Of a stretch of 64,000 nucleotides of DNA, positions 44,625 to 56,444 are shown piece by piece. Numbering within the stretch: position 1 is the first letter of the stretch; each line of letters begins with the position of its first letter. A program made the translations under genes and the position numbers. The notes beneath the pieces are model-generated. The model was not told where the DNA came from, ran no database searches, and saw nothing but the letters and a program-made list of their open reading frames with translations. The DNA lies in NCBI RefSeq assembly GCF_900187375.1, contig NZ_FYEW01000002.1, positions 992,001-1,056,000 of the forward strand, given 5' to 3'. Source of the stretch: Hymenobacter gelipurpurascens (GTDB lineage Bacteria > Bacteroidota > Bacteroidia > Cytophagales > Hymenobacteraceae).

Positions 44625-45230
44625 ATGCCCGTTCCAATTGAGGAGTTGTGTACGTTGGGGAACAGGAATTTACTTCGATTGCCTAAAACAGCTTTTTTTT
44701 GCTCTCGCTCATACCCCGCAAGTATTGAGCGGTCCACGTATCTGTGGGCGCTGGAGCAACGCATGCTCAGTCGATGCGTGCTGTCGGGATTCCATTCCCA
44801 GCTGGAGCAGTCAGTATTCCGCTATTTGCGCCAAGGGGCCCGCCAGCCCATTCTGTATGCCCTTGCCCGGGGTATTCAGCCCAATCTATCGATGGAGTAT
44901 GCGAAGGAAATTAAGGAGGGGCACCTGCTCTTTATCAGCCCGTTTGATGCCAGCCTGGCGATGGTAACTAAGGAAACCGCCCACCTGCGCAATCTGCTGA
45001 TGGTAGAGCTGGCAGATGAGCTGTTTGTGCCCTACGTGACGCCCGGCGGCAGCCTAGAGCGCTTGCTGAAGACCCCGGCAGCCCGCCGCAAGCCCATCCT
45101 AACCCTCGACCTGCCATTTAACAAGGGACTGCTGAAGCGCGGCGCCCGCATCTACCGGCCTGCTCAGCTGCTAGGCCACTCCGGCGCTCAGCCAGCGCTG
45201 CCCCTGCGGCGCTCTTATCCCTTAAGTTGA
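44625..45230 (+). CDS. DprA/Smf-like Rossmann-fold protein
   Basis: Protein of 201 residues without signal peptide. The layout follows DNA-processing protein DprA-like domains: KTAFFCSRSYP where DprA has the GSR loop, SGFHSQLE, GHLLFISPFDA, then RNLLMVELADELFVPYVTPGGSLERLL, where DprA has the NRII.GLS...V.EA..GSL region. It is shorter than full DprA and lacks its winged-helix C-terminus. Related orphan proteins occur widely with unknown roles. No competence gene is nearby. The upstream 290 bp are A/T-rich and include no other gene. Confidence 0.65.
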   Translation: MPVPIEELCTLGNRNLLRLPKTAFFCSRSYPASIERSTYLWALEQRMLSRCVLSGFHSQLEQSVFRYLRQGARQPILYALARGIQPNLSMEYAKEIKEGHLLFISPFDASLAMVTKETAHLRNLLMVELADELFVPYVTPGGSLERLLKTPAARRKPILTLDLPFNKGLLKRGARIYRPAQLLGHSGAQPALPLRRSYPLS

Positions 45231-45276
45231 TTTCTTACGTACAGAAGGCTCTACTTACTCCCTGAGCCCTTTACAT

Positions 45277-46113
45277 ATGACCGCCACTGACTCTCTACTT
45301 GCTTCTGTTCCACATTCTCCCTCATCGGGCATCAAGGCACTAGCCCGGTTTGGGTTTGCAGCGAAAGGTGTTGTATATATTCTAATGGGCCTGTTGGCGC
45401 TGCTGGCCGCCACCGGCCAGAGCGGCGGACAAACGGCCGATAAAAAGCAGGCCGTACAAACGCTGCAGGATTTGCCCGGCGGCCAAGTGCTGCTAGGTCT
45501 GATGGCGCTAGGCCTGCTCGGTTACATTGTATGGCGCTTCACGCAAGCCGTGCGCGACACTGAAAGCAAGGGTTCCGGTGCTAAGGGCATCGGGCGGCGC
45601 ATTGGGTACGCAGGCAGTGGCCTGCTCTATGCCGGGGTAGCTTGGTACGCGGCGCAGTTAGCCTTCAGCGGCAGCGCTGATAGTGGCGGAAGTGGCAGCA
45701 CCCAACAAACCCTCACCGCCAAAGTACTCAGCTGGCCTGCTGGCGACTGGATTATCATAGCCATAGGCCTCATCACCATCGGGAGCGGCATTTATCAGAT
45801 TTACCGTGCCTACTCAGGCTCGTTTCATAAACACGTAGATTCCAGCGACCTGCCAGCCGCGCAGCGCAACACCGTATACCGCACCGGCCAGATAGGCTAC
45901 ACGGCGCGTGGTATTGTTATGGCGCTTATCGGTTACTTCTTTGTGCAAGCAGGCCGCCAGTCGCGCGCGGCGGCAGTAGGCACCACCGACGAAGCGTTTG
46001 ATCTGTTGGCCACGATGGGGCCGGCCGTGTTGGGCATTGTAGCCCTGGGCCTGATGGCCTACGGCCTCTACATGCTGGTGCAGGCCCGCTACCCCGTCCT
46101 CAATGGCGTGTAG
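45277..46113 (+). CDS. DUF1206 integral membrane protein
   Basis: Protein of 278 residues with six transmembrane helices in three pairs, each pair opening with a G..A.G..Y...G motif (FGFAAKGVVYILMGLLALL, IGYAGSGLLYAGVAWYAA, IGYTARGIVMALIGYF), the signature of DUF1206. Function is unknown. It is 46 bp after the DprA-like gene in the same orientation and may be cotranscribed. A symmetric terminator closes it against the next convergent gene. Confidence 0.9.
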   Translation: MTATDSLLASVPHSPSSGIKALARFGFAAKGVVYILMGLLALLAATGQSGGQTADKKQAVQTLQDLPGGQVLLGLMALGLLGYIVWRFTQAVRDTESKGSGAKGIGRRIGYAGSGLLYAGVAWYAAQLAFSGSADSGGSGSTQQTLTAKVLSWPAGDWIIIAIGLITIGSGIYQIYRAYSGSFHKHVDSSDLPAAQRNTVYRTGQIGYTARGIVMALIGYFFVQAGRQSRAAAVGTTDEAFDLLATMGPAVLGIVALGLMAYGLYMLVQARYPVLNGV

Positions 46114-46146
46114 GCCACTCCCACACGTTTCGCCTCAATCCAATTT

Positions 46147-46184
46147 AAAAAGCCCTTACCTCCGCAGCGGAGGCAAGGGCTTTT
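46147..46184. terminator. Bidirectional terminator hairpin
   Basis: AAAAAGCCCTTACCTCCGC and GCGGAGGCAAGGGCTTTT pair with one bulge, giving A- and T-tracts for both convergent neighbours. Confidence 0.8.
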
Positions 46185-46243
46185 GCTTGTTCCAGGGCTT
46201 TCCTAACCACCCCGAGAGAAGTAATTCAGCCTGTGACTGCGGG

Positions 46244-47464
46244 CTAGTCGGCCACGTAGTCGCTCAGGTACTCGTAACGGGGCATGAGGTGGCCGCCGCG
46301 GGCAATGGTGGCCCGTTCTACAATGTCATCGGCGCCGGCCTCGCCCAGCAGGTGCGGGAACACATTGTCCAGTAGCTGACGGCCAAAATCTCGGCTGGCA
46401 TTGCGGGGCAGCTCACAGGGCAGGTTATCCACGGCCATCACCGTGATGTTGGTGGGGCGTGAGTAGGCCACTTCCAGCTCGCCGGTTTGGCAGTTGTAGT
46501 CGAAGGCGGGCTCCTGAATACTGCTGGAGCGCTTAGTGGTCGGGATGGAGCCATTCACATCGCAGGTCACGTCGGCAATGGTATCGATGCGGAAGTGGGC
46601 GCGGCAGGTATCCTCTTCGGTAAACAGCTTGGGAGCCGCCGGGTGCCAGTAGGCGCAGGCAATGAGCAGATTGGTAACCGGCAGAAAGTTCTGAAACGTT
46701 GATTCATACTCCTGCGGATTGCGGTGGAAGTCGGCGGTATCCCACACCCGTCCGTCGCGGCGGCGGTTATAGTCGGAGCTGCGCAGCTGCGTGTACACCG
46801 GCTCACTGAAATCGTGGTAGAGGTAATCATACACGCTCACCCGCCGGATGCCCATCCGATCGAGCACTTCCACCGCGCCCTGGGCTACGCGGCCCGAGCC
46901 CGTGACGACCATCTTGATCGGCGGCAGGCGCTTCACCTTAAAGAATTCTTCCTGCATGTCCTCCATATCGAGGCACTCGTAGGCCGGTTTCAACTGATAC
47001 AAGTCATGCTTGCGGCCATAGGTAAGCAGCCCGTTGTAGGCACCCACAATACCGGCCCAGCGCCCGAAGGCCACAATCCGCTCCCCACCATCTTGGTTCG
47101 TGAGCAGCTCATAGTCGATGAGGGTGATGTTCTTGGCCAGCACCTGCCGCAACAGCTCGCGGTTGGCGGGCTGCTTTTTTACGGTGTGCGAGAAGAACAT
47201 ATAGGTTTTATTAGGGATGAGGTGGCCTACGGGTACCTCCTTTACGCCCAGCAGAATATCACAGTCTGATACATCAGCCCGCACCTCAATGCCCAGGTCG
47301 CGGTATTCCTGATCGGAGAAGCAGCGAATCGGGCTTTCCTCTACAACCAGCCGTAGGCCAGGGTATTGGCTGAGCGCCTCCGCGCACTTCTTGGGGGTAA
47401 GTGGCACACGCTTATCCGGCGGAGTTTTGCCTTCACGAATAATGCCGAGGGAAACAGAACGCAT
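46244..47464 (-). CDS. Saccharopine dehydrogenase-like NAD(P) oxidoreductase
   Basis: Protein of 406 residues of the alanine dehydrogenase/transhydrogenase N-terminal superfamily. Residues 1-140 include GVKEVP (Lys75) and FFSHTVKKQ (His93), which match the catalytic Lys-His pair of yeast lysine-forming saccharopine dehydrogenase (Lys77, His96). FGRWAGIVGAYNGL is also typical. The nucleotide-binding motif is VVTGSGRVAQGAVEVL. Lysine biosynthesis by saccharopine is not expected in bacteria of this group, so it may act in lysine breakdown or in another amino-acid route. No partner enzyme is adjacent; the gene diverges from gcvP. Confidence 0.82.
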   Translation of the reverse strand: MRSVSLGIIREGKTPPDKRVPLTPKKCAEALSQYPGLRLVVEESPIRCFSDQEYRDLGIEVRADVSDCDILLGVKEVPVGHLIPNKTYMFFSHTVKKQPANRELLRQVLAKNITLIDYELLTNQDGGERIVAFGRWAGIVGAYNGLLTYGRKHDLYQLKPAYECLDMEDMQEEFFKVKRLPPIKMVVTGSGRVAQGAVEVLDRMGIRRVSVYDYLYHDFSEPVYTQLRSSDYNRRRDGRVWDTADFHRNPQEYESTFQNFLPVTNLLIACAYWHPAAPKLFTEEDTCRAHFRIDTIADVTCDVNGSIPTTKRSSSIQEPAFDYNCQTGELEVAYSRPTNITVMAVDNLPCELPRNASRDFGRQLLDNVFPHLLGEAGADDIVERATIARGGHLMPRYEYLSDYVAD

Positions 47465-47728
47465 AATGGGTGGTGGGGCTAGAAGGATGGGGAACGAGGC
47501 CCTAAATCTGGCAAAATTATTTGGGGTGGCAGAGGATGTGGCCTAGCAGCTTGTAGGCCAGTACCGTAGCGCTTGTTGCCTTTGATGGTTTCTGACAACG
47601 CTATTCCAACCAAACACTCTGATTTCTCCCACTTTCTGTATGCCACTCGGAGAAGTTTTCGCCTTACCTTTGTTACAGGTTCGGCTGCCCCGGCGGCCGG
47701 TTTTTCCCGCCACCTCTACCCTTCTTTT

Positions 47729-50656
<2,928 letters not shown>

Positions 50657-50677
50657 CCGACCGCTTTCTTAAGTACC

Positions 50678-50711
50678 AAAAAAGGCCCGTGCAACTAGCA
50701 CGGGCCTTTTT
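50678..50711. terminator. Bidirectional terminator hairpin
   Basis: AAAAAAGGCCCGTGC pairs with GCACGGGCCTTTTT around AACTA, 22 nt after gcvP and before a convergent lipoprotein gene. Confidence 0.85.
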
Positions 50712-50786
50712 GTATGTTAGTTGAGGTAGTTACGGTTGGCTGCAATTGTGCTTTACCAAGCCGCTGCCACCGCAATAAGCTACCTT

Positions 50787-51080
50787 TTACTTGCCGAAGC
50801 AGTTGCGGTACATATAGCCGTTTTCGGTTTTGCCATCGGCCGTTACCCGTACTTTCAGGAAGTACGCATCTACGGTATCCATTACTTGCACCTCCGCATC
50901 AGACGCCACCGTAGTAAGCTGCTTCGACTGCTTTGTCATGCCATCATAAAGCACACACTCTACTACCGTGTTATGGGCCACCGGACCCGCAGAAGGACGG
51001 TTGCTGCGGGAATCATCTTTAGTAGCACTGCAAGAAGCTAGTAGCAAAAGGCTACCAAAAAAAAGTACAAGTCGGTTCAT
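50787..51080 (-). CDS. Small lipoprotein, SH3-like tail
   Basis: Protein of 97 residues with lipobox LLASC (Cys17). The mature part is a Ser/Asn-rich linker followed by a beta-rich stretch (VVECVLYDGMTKQSKQLTTVASDAEVQVMDTVDAYFLKVRV) that could be an SH3-type fold, and a C-terminal Cys in YRNCFGK. Two mature Cys could form a disulfide. Related short proteins are common in Hymenobacter, but I cannot name the family. Confidence 0.6.
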   Translation of the reverse strand: MNRLVLFFGSLLLLASCSATKDDSRSNRPSAGPVAHNTVVECVLYDGMTKQSKQLTTVASDAEVQVMDTVDAYFLKVRVTADGKTENGYMYRNCFGK

Positions 51081-51314
51081 AGAGCTGAATGGAATGAATT
51101 AGGCTTGCGGAAGATAGAGATATTTCAAGGTGAGAAGGAAATTTCCCTGAAATAATATATGCAAATACCCTTGCCCCGCAGCTAAATGCGGAACGACCTG
51201 ATAGCGCCAGACGTTAAATAGGGGTAGCTACTCACGAGGCTGGCGGGCGTTTTTCGCAGCTAGTTTGTTTATAGCCGAGTAAGCTATTATTCAACCACTA
51301 CTCATCTGTTCGGT

Positions 51315-51923
51315 ATGCATTTCATCACCCGCTTTCTAACTCGCCCGGTGGCCGCCACTGCGCTTAGTCTGGCCCTCTTGTTGGGCGTCAGCAGTTGCGC
51401 CAGCACGGCTCGTGTGGGCGTTACTAACGATTTTGATCATTCTGTAAATTTCCGGGCCTACAAAACGTGGTCGTGGTATCCGGAACAGCCCCGTGACTCA
51501 GAAGGTGGCCCGGCGCAGGGCTATGAGTCGTTCCTGGACAAACGAATCCGCACGGCCGTTGAGCGCGAAATGAGTGCGAAAGGCCTTACCAAAGTAGACA
51601 AAGCGCCCGATGTATTTGTGGCCTACTCGGCTAAGGTAGAGGATAAGCAACGCGCCAATGGCACTCCTTATGGTCCTTTCGGCTACCCCTACGGATATGG
51701 CTACGGCTACGGGGGCTTCTATAACCGTGGCGGCATGATCACGGAATACAAAGCCGGCACCGTGATTATCGACTTCGTGGATGCCAAGCGCAAAGAGCTG
51801 GCATGGCGCGGCCAGGGCCAGGCTCAGGTAGACAACCAGACCATTTCGGAAGAGGAAGTGTACCGTATTGTGGGCAGCATTCTGGGCACGTTTCCGCCCC
51901 AGGCCCAGCAGGCCAGCCGATAG
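51315..51923 (+). CDS. DUF4136 lipoprotein
   Basis: Protein of 202 residues with lipobox VSSC (Cys28). The DUF4136 pattern is clear: VTNDFDHSVNFRAYKTWSWYPE near the start, DKRIRTAVEREMSAKGLTKVDKAPDVFVAYSAKVE, a Gly/Tyr-rich loop (GYPYGYGYGYGGFYNRGG), then GTVIIDFVDAKRKELAWRGQGQ and an acidic helix near the end. Such proteins are anchored to the membrane and of unknown role. Confidence 0.9.
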   Translation: MHFITRFLTRPVAATALSLALLLGVSSCASTARVGVTNDFDHSVNFRAYKTWSWYPEQPRDSEGGPAQGYESFLDKRIRTAVEREMSAKGLTKVDKAPDVFVAYSAKVEDKQRANGTPYGPFGYPYGYGYGYGGFYNRGGMITEYKAGTVIIDFVDAKRKELAWRGQGQAQVDNQTISEEEVYRIVGSILGTFPPQAQQASR

Positions 51924-51947
51924 TTCTAGGCCACTTGGTAGTACCTT

Positions 51948-51980
51948 AAACAGCTCCACTGTACTAGTGGGGCTGTTTTT
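51948..51980. terminator. Bidirectional terminator hairpin
   Basis: AAACAGCTCCACT pairs with AGTGGGGCTGTTT (one G-T pair) and is followed by T-rich DNA. It ends at the stop codon of the convergent DUF805 gene, overlapping it by almost nothing. Confidence 0.75.
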
Positions 51981-52367
51981 TTATTCCCTTTTGCCAGGGT
52001 GTTCTTCCTCGTAGGCCACTTCTTCTTTCGGGTCGGGTCCAAATCGGTTTTGGCCCCGCGTACCGGGCACAAAGCTCATGCCTATGCTGAGGCCGTAGCT
52101 TACCACGGGCAGCAGAAACAAGAACCACCACCAGCCGCTCAGGTTGGTATCGTGGAGACGCTTGATAACTTGGATATTTGCCAGTATGACACCTATCAAA
52201 ATCACCAGGCATACGCCAGCAGTTGCTAGCTGCTCGTTATCCGGGCTGGCATACTGCACATGGCTTGCCAGCACATAGGCCAGGATAACGGCTCCGTATA
52301 CACCTATTGTGCGGCCCCAGTAGTCTCGGCGACGCAGCCGCCCACGGGTGGTAAAGAATTCTTGCAC
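51981..52367 (-). CDS. DUF805 membrane protein
   Basis: Protein of 128 residues with the DUF805 pattern: FFTTRGRLRRRDYW at the N-terminus, three to four hydrophobic helices (VILAYVLASHV, LVILIGVILANI, GWWWFLFLLPVV) and the conserved KRLHDTNLSGWW segment between them. The tail is acidic. DUF805 proteins are small inner-membrane proteins of unknown function. Monocistronic, with the terminator hairpin just past its stop codon. Confidence 0.9.
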   Translation of the reverse strand: MQEFFTTRGRLRRRDYWGRTIGVYGAVILAYVLASHVQYASPDNEQLATAGVCLVILIGVILANIQVIKRLHDTNLSGWWWFLFLLPVVSYGLSIGMSFVPGTRGQNRFGPDPKEEVAYEEEHPGKRE

Positions 52368-52463
52368 TAACCAGAAGAAGTAGAATAAACTAAGAGTCAG
52401 GAAAGTTATTAGTTTGACCTGATATATAAAACTGGCAGCTGACTCTCTAGGCCTATCTAATGC

Positions 52464-52498
52464 AAACGCCCGCTTTCCTGGCAGGAAAGCGGGCGTTT
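52464..52498. terminator. Terminator hairpin near lipA
   Basis: AAACGCCCGCTTTCCTG pairs with CAGGAAAGCGGGCGTTT (perfect stem of about 16 bp, small loop), 22 nt past the 3' end of lipA on the minus strand. Confidence 0.85.
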
Positions 52499-52520
52499 AT
52501 GAATTCGTACCTACAGCCTG

Positions 52521-53435
52521 TTAAATCGGCACATTCACGTGGCGCTCAGCGTGGTAGCTAGAGCGGACGAGCGGGCCGCTTTCCACGTACTTGAGGCCAC
52601 GGGCCAGGCCTTCTTCGCGGTAATGCGCAAACAGGTCGGGGTGTATGAACTCGGCTACCTCGAGGTGGCGCTTGGTGGGCTGCAGGTACTGGCCTAGCGT
52701 CAGGATATCGAGGCCGTGGGCCACGAGGTCGTCCATGGCGCGGTACATTTCCTCTTTGGTTTCACCCAGGCCCAGCATAATGCCCGACTTGGTGCGTTTG
52801 CCAGCATCCTTCGTGCGCCGGATCTGCTCCAGGCTACGGTCGTACTTGGCTTGGGGGCGCACGAGGCGGTAGAGGCTACCCACAGTTTCCACGTTGTGCG
52901 ACACCACCTCCTGACCACCGGCAATCATGGTATCCAGCGCGGCCCAGTTGGCCTTTACGTCCGGAATCAGGGTTTCAATGGTGGTAAAGGGGCTCAGCTC
53001 CTTTACGCGCACTACGGTTTCGTACCAGATGCTGGCGCCCCGGTCCTTTAGCTCGTCGCGGTTCACGCTGGTGATAACGGCGTGCTTCACACCCATTAGC
53101 TGAATAGCTTCGGCCACGCGGCGGGGCTCATCGGTATCATACTCGGTGGGGCGGCCAGTGGCCACGGCACAGAACGAGCAGGAGCGCGTGCATACGTTGC
53201 CCAGAATCATGAAGGTAGCCGTGCCGGCACCCCAGCACTCGCCCATATTGGGGCAGTTGCCGCTCTCACAAATGGTATGTAGTTTATGTTCATCCACCAG
53301 ACGGCGGACATTGGCGTAAGCGGGGCCCACGGGCAGCTTCACGCGCAGCCAATCGGGCTTGCGCGCCTTGGCGGGCGCTGCGGGAGCAGCCGCCACCGGC
53401 TGAATGATGGGCAAGGTCAGCAACAGGTCATCCAT
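52521..53435 (-). CDS. lipA: Lipoyl synthase
   Basis: Radical-SAM enzyme of 304 residues that inserts two sulfurs into octanoyl groups on lipoyl domains. The start is the ATG at 53435; the longer upstream frame is not matched. The auxiliary cluster motif [12 protein letters not shown] and the radical-[11 protein letters not shown] motif are complete. The C-terminal part has [16 protein letters not shown] and the GEGL-type region. It acts on the lipoyl Lys of SucB and of the H protein, both relevant here because sucB and gcvP lie in the same window. lipB is not in view. Confidence 0.97.
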   Translation of the reverse strand: MDDLLLTLPIIQPVAAAPAAPAKARKPDWLRVKLPVGPAYANVRRLVDEHKLHTICESGNCPNMGECWGAGTATFMILGNVCTRSCSFCAVATGRPTEYDTDEPRRVAEAIQLMGVKHAVITSVNRDELKDRGASIWYETVVRVKELSPFTTIETLIPDVKANWAALDTMIAGGQEVVSHNVETVGSLYRLVRPQAKYDRSLEQIRRTKDAGKRTKSGIMLGLGETKEEMYRAMDDLVAHGLDILTLGQYLQPTKRHLEVAEFIHPDLFAHYREEGLARGLKYVESGPLVRSSYHAERHVNVPI

Positions 53436-53563
53436 GCAACAAAGGTAATGAGTAGTAGGGTATAGACTACCTATGTAGTGAGACACCGCAGCGTCAAAAA
53501 TGTTCCCGCCAAACGCCACAGCAGAGCAATAACCCTTGCAGCAGCCCGCAAGTGCTGAAATGC

Positions 53564-53595
53564 AAAAAGACCTCACCAGCCGGAAAGGTCTTTTT
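53564..53595. terminator. Hairpin terminator
   Basis: AAAAAGACCT pairs with AGGTCTTTTT around a 12-nt loop, 23 nt past the 3' end of the minus-strand outer-membrane gene. Confidence 0.75.
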
Positions 53596-53617
53596 AGCGG
53601 GTAAGCAGCAAAACTCC

Positions 53618-54415
53618 TTAGTTCCGGTGGCCTAGGTATACGGTGAGGTACACAGAAGGAAAAAACAGCTTATTGAGCTTGTCGTCGGACACATTAAGCG
53701 ATCTAAGGATCGTCTGGCGCTTGGGATAGGCCTCAAACAGAAAACCCGTTTCCACGCCAGCCACTGCATCGCGGTAGCGGCCGTACTCAAAGCTCAATGC
53801 CCCCCGGATGTGGACCCCGACACTGGGTTTGGTTTCGCTGATGCCCGAAAACAGCGGCGCGCGGTCGGCAATGGGCTGATTCCGTTCCGGATCAAACTTC
53901 TCGTTCCGGTATTCCGCGGGGCCGATTGGCTGCAGTCGGCTGTCGCGCGGGGTGTAGTCGTAGGTTACGTAATAAGGCATCAAGAGCGCCACGGAAGGGC
54001 CGGCGCCTAATAACGCATTTACCTGGACGCCACTCTCCGGTGCTTTCCGGAAAATGATGCGCTGCACCCCTACCGACGGCCGGAGCACATACATATAGTT
54101 TGCTTTGCCGGGCACATACTGGCCACCCAAATACGTGGGCACCTTTTGTTCCTTGGGGTGCTTTACTTCTACGCCCTCAATGCTCCAGTAACGGGCCCAA
54201 TCCTGGTTGAGGGGCTTGGTAGAGCGTACTGAAGCGCCCCCAATCAGCCCACCACGGGTGTTAAAGTTGATGCCATAGATGAACTCCCTCCGATACGAAG
54301 GATCTTCATTGCTGGTAGGCAAAGACGCAGTACGGCTCTGTTGGGCCCGTGCCGATAAGCCAGTTCCCAGGAAGGTGAGCAGCAAGCTGCCGCCGAAGAT
54401 TAGAAGTGGACGCAC
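53618..54415 (-). CDS. Exported beta-rich protein, probable outer-membrane
   Basis: Protein of 265 residues that starts with GTG at 54415 (GTGCGTCCACTTCTA), giving a signal peptide ending ...GTGLSARAQ. The mature part is rich in short beta strands with Tyr, Gly and aromatic residues ([53 protein letters not shown]), and ends with [11 protein letters not shown], which is compatible with an outer-membrane barrel. No family name is offered. It diverges from the OsmC gene. Confidence 0.65.
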   Translation of the reverse strand: MRPLLIFGGSLLLTFLGTGLSARAQQSRTASLPTSNEDPSYRREFIYGINFNTRGGLIGGASVRSTKPLNQDWARYWSIEGVEVKHPKEQKVPTYLGGQYVPGKANYMYVLRPSVGVQRIIFRKAPESGVQVNALLGAGPSVALLMPYYVTYDYTPRDSRLQPIGPAEYRNEKFDPERNQPIADRAPLFSGISETKPSVGVHIRGALSFEYGRYRDAVAGVETGFLFEAYPKRQTILRSLNVSDDKLNKLFFPSVYLTVYLGHRN

Positions 54416-54529
54416 GGGCTACAAGGGAAAATAACCATGAATAGACAGCCGCTCTGGGCGGAAACCGCTAACACTATCGAAAGTACGTAAATTTACGAGC
54501 ATCAGACTTGCCAATTTTCTCTCTGTATT

Positions 54530-54937
54530 ATGAGCACTGCCACCGCCCGCTACGCCGGCCATTTACGCACCGAAGCTACGCACGTAGCCTCCGGAAACAT
54601 CATCCTCACCGATGCCCCAGTGGACAATCACGGCCGGGGAGAGGCATTTTCACCCACCGATCTGGTAAGTGCCGCCCTGGGCTCCTGCATGATGACCATT
54701 ATGGGCATCGTGGCGGAGCGCCATCAGCTGGACCTGACCGGTGTAACCTACGACGTAACCAAGCATATGTCGGCTGAGCCGCGCCGGATCCGGCAGATTG
54801 ATGTGGCCTTCCGGATGCCAGCCTCACTCACCGAGAAAGAGCGCACCATCCTGGAAAATGCCGCCCGCACCTGCCCGGTAGCCCTAAGTCTGAACTCGGA
54901 AATTCAGCAGGAGGTTCAGTTTGAGTACGTAGGCTAA
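54530..54937 (+). CDS. OsmC/Ohr-family peroxidase-like protein
   Basis: Protein of 135 residues with both conserved Cys of the family: LGSCMMTIMG (about Cys52) and ARTCPVALSL (about Cys115). The overall alpha/beta pattern (FSPTDLVSAALGSC) is that of OsmC/YhfA-like enzymes that reduce organic hydroperoxides or act on thiols. The usual Arg that activates the Cys in Ohr is not assigned by eye. It ends just before a fold-back hairpin. Confidence 0.92.
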   Translation: MSTATARYAGHLRTEATHVASGNIILTDAPVDNHGRGEAFSPTDLVSAALGSCMMTIMGIVAERHQLDLTGVTYDVTKHMSAEPRRIRQIDVAFRMPASLTEKERTILENAARTCPVALSLNSEIQQEVQFEYVG

Positions 54938-54964
54938 AGGGCCGGAAATCCACCGCTCGCAGCT

Positions 54965-55043
54965 AAACGCAAAAAGGATCTGTTCACGTATGCAAGACTG
55001 GCCTAGAGGCTCGTTTTGGCGTGAACAGATCCTTTCTGCGTTT
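54965..55043. repeat. Fold-back hairpin between OsmC and YtxJ genes
   Basis: Arms 54965-54987 and 55021-55043 are complementary over 23 bp with one mismatch around a 33-nt loop containing TGGCCTAGAGG. It lies between convergent genes and may act as a terminator for both. The arms differ from the CATCCTGAGC family, but the GGCCTAG loop is shared. Confidence 0.85.
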
Positions 55044-55059
55044 GGCTCATGGAGTGGTT

Positions 55060-55404
55060 TTAGCTGGCCACTACCTGCTTCACATCACTGAGTCGGATGC
55101 TCATGTGGGAGGCGTCGTGCCGGCACTCCCCGTTCTGAATCACGAGCAGCTGGGGCGACTCATGACGGATGCCGAATTTCTCGGCTATTTCGTTGGAAAT
55201 GGGCCGAAAGCGCAGCAGATCGAGGTAGTACAGCTTGGCCGTTTCGAGGCCTGCCTCACTCCACTGGCGCTCCAGCTTGGCTTTGGCAGCGGCACTGATA
55301 GAGCAGGTGGTGCTGTGCTTGAAGATGATAATGGGCTGCTCAAAAGACTCCTGGACGATGTCCGTGAGTTGTTCGGATTGGGTGAGGGGCTGCCAGGGCG
55401 TCAT
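55060..55404 (-). CDS. ytxJ: Monothiol bacilliredoxin YtxJ
   Basis: Protein of 114 residues with the YtxJ pattern: PIIIFKHSTTCSISAAAKAKLE, where a single Cys (about residue 34) replaces the CxxC of thioredoxins, then YYLDLLRFRPISNEIAEKFGIRHESPQLLVI with the cis-Pro. YtxJ proteins reduce mixed disulfides between proteins and bacillithiol, so the host probably makes bacillithiol. It converges on the OsmC-type gene. Confidence 0.92.
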   Translation of the reverse strand: MTPWQPLTQSEQLTDIVQESFEQPIIIFKHSTTCSISAAAKAKLERQWSEAGLETAKLYYLDLLRFRPISNEIAEKFGIRHESPQLLVIQNGECRHDASHMSIRLSDVKQVVAS

Positions 55405-55421
55405 ATAGTAAGCGAGGTTGG

Positions 55422-55754
55422 TTACTGAGTGGGGGCTTTGTCCTTCTTGCGCAGACGCAGGTTCAGGCGGGATGGTTCGCTGACACGCGGCATGCCGGAC
55501 TTATCAAACTTATAACTACTACGCGCGTCATTGGGTTCGAGAACCGCCAGACGGCCCCCATTTCCTTCCTTTAGTTCTGGCTTGGTCACGGCCAGATGAG
55601 ACTCCTTGTACTCGGCTGGGAAGCGCTTGGCGTCCTTGAGCGCGCGCCGGCTTTCGGCACGCTGCTGACCTTTGCTGGTAGGTGCCAGCTGGGCATGCGC
55701 CTGGGTGGCGCATGCGGCCCACAGCAGAACAGTTGATAGGAATAAGTGCCGCAT
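55422..55754 (-). CDS. Small exported hypothetical protein
   Basis: Protein of 110 residues with a signal peptide (MRHLFLSTVLLWAACATQAHAQ). The mature part is polar and basic (RALKDAKRFPAEYKESHLAV, RLNLRLRKKDKAPTQ) with no Cys and no recognised domain. It lies 17 bp upstream of ytxJ in the same direction, so the two may be cotranscribed. Confidence 0.6.
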   Translation of the reverse strand: MRHLFLSTVLLWAACATQAHAQLAPTSKGQQRAESRRALKDAKRFPAEYKESHLAVTKPELKEGNGGRLAVLEPNDARSSYKFDKSGMPRVSEPSRLNLRLRKKDKAPTQ

Positions 55755-55831
55755 AAAGTGTAGGATTAGCGTGATGCCACGACAGCAATAAGAGGTTAAG
55801 AAAAGGATGTATGCCTTAAACGACCGGGAAG

Positions 55832-56152
55832 CTAAAAAGGCAATACAATTCCGAGAAACTTGCGCTGGCCAACTTTGCGCTTCACACGCCGCCGTTCATA
55901 CTTGGGCTTTTTCAGAAGGCCATTTTTGTCGTAGCTGTTTTTCTGCGTTTTAACTGCCTCTTTTTCCACGGAAAGCGCCTGCCCATTAGCAGCCTGATTG
56001 TCGGCGTTTTTGGCCTTTTTCACTTTTGGCTGTGGCGGCCCCGTAGGATTAGGAATGCGGTAGCTGTGGCAGGCAGAAGCGCCTAAAAGCAGCCAGCCAG
56101 CCACCAGCAGAAGACACATAAGGCGGAAAGCCCGAGAAAAGTAGCGGTTCAT
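55832..56152 (-). CDS. Small lipoprotein-like basic protein
   Basis: Protein of 106 residues with a hydrophobic N-terminus (residues 10-27) ending ASAC, a plausible lipobox at Cys28; an internal ATG (residue 12) could be the start. The rest is basic and Lys/Gln/Asn-rich (KVKKAKNADNQAANGQ, YERRRVKRKVGQRKF). No domain recognised. Confidence 0.55.
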   Translation of the reverse strand: MNRYFSRAFRLMCLLLVAGWLLLGASACHSYRIPNPTGPPQPKVKKAKNADNQAANGQALSVEKEAVKTQKNSYDKNGLLKKPKYERRRVKRKVGQRKFLGIVLPF

Positions 56153-56265
56153 TCAGAGAGGTATTCGGCTCCGGGGCGGAGCATAAGCCCCGCAAAATAC
56201 ACAAATAGCCGTAGTCAGATTTATGAACTTCGTAGGCCAGCTCTTGCGGCTAGGCCAGTCCTGCC

Positions 56266-56424
56266 AGGGCGAGGAGGTGCGACGCCGCCATCTTTCCTTG
56301 TCGTTGAAAAAAGCCTGAATAACTAAACAGCCCTTACCTCCAGATTGGAAGTAAGGGCTGTTCGGTTTCGTTAGTTACGCGGCATGCTACAAGGAAAGAT
56401 GGCGGCTTCGTACCTCCTCGCCCT
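56266..56424. repeat. Nested fold-back element with internal terminator
   Basis: Outer arms 56266-56301 and 56389-56424 pair over 36 bp with two mismatches. Inside lies a perfect 11-bp hairpin (ACAGCCCTTAC at 56327-56337 and GTAAGGGCTGT at 56351-56361) that would terminate the E1 gene on the minus strand. TAGGCC motifs lie just outside the left arm and GGCCTAGG just outside the right. Confidence 0.9.
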
Positions 56425-56444
56425 GACAGAAGGGTGGCCTAGGA

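Noticed and set aside
47465..47728. Glycine riboswitch upstream of gcvP
   Set aside because: I could not find the paired aptamer features; the gap is short and shared with the divergent gene.
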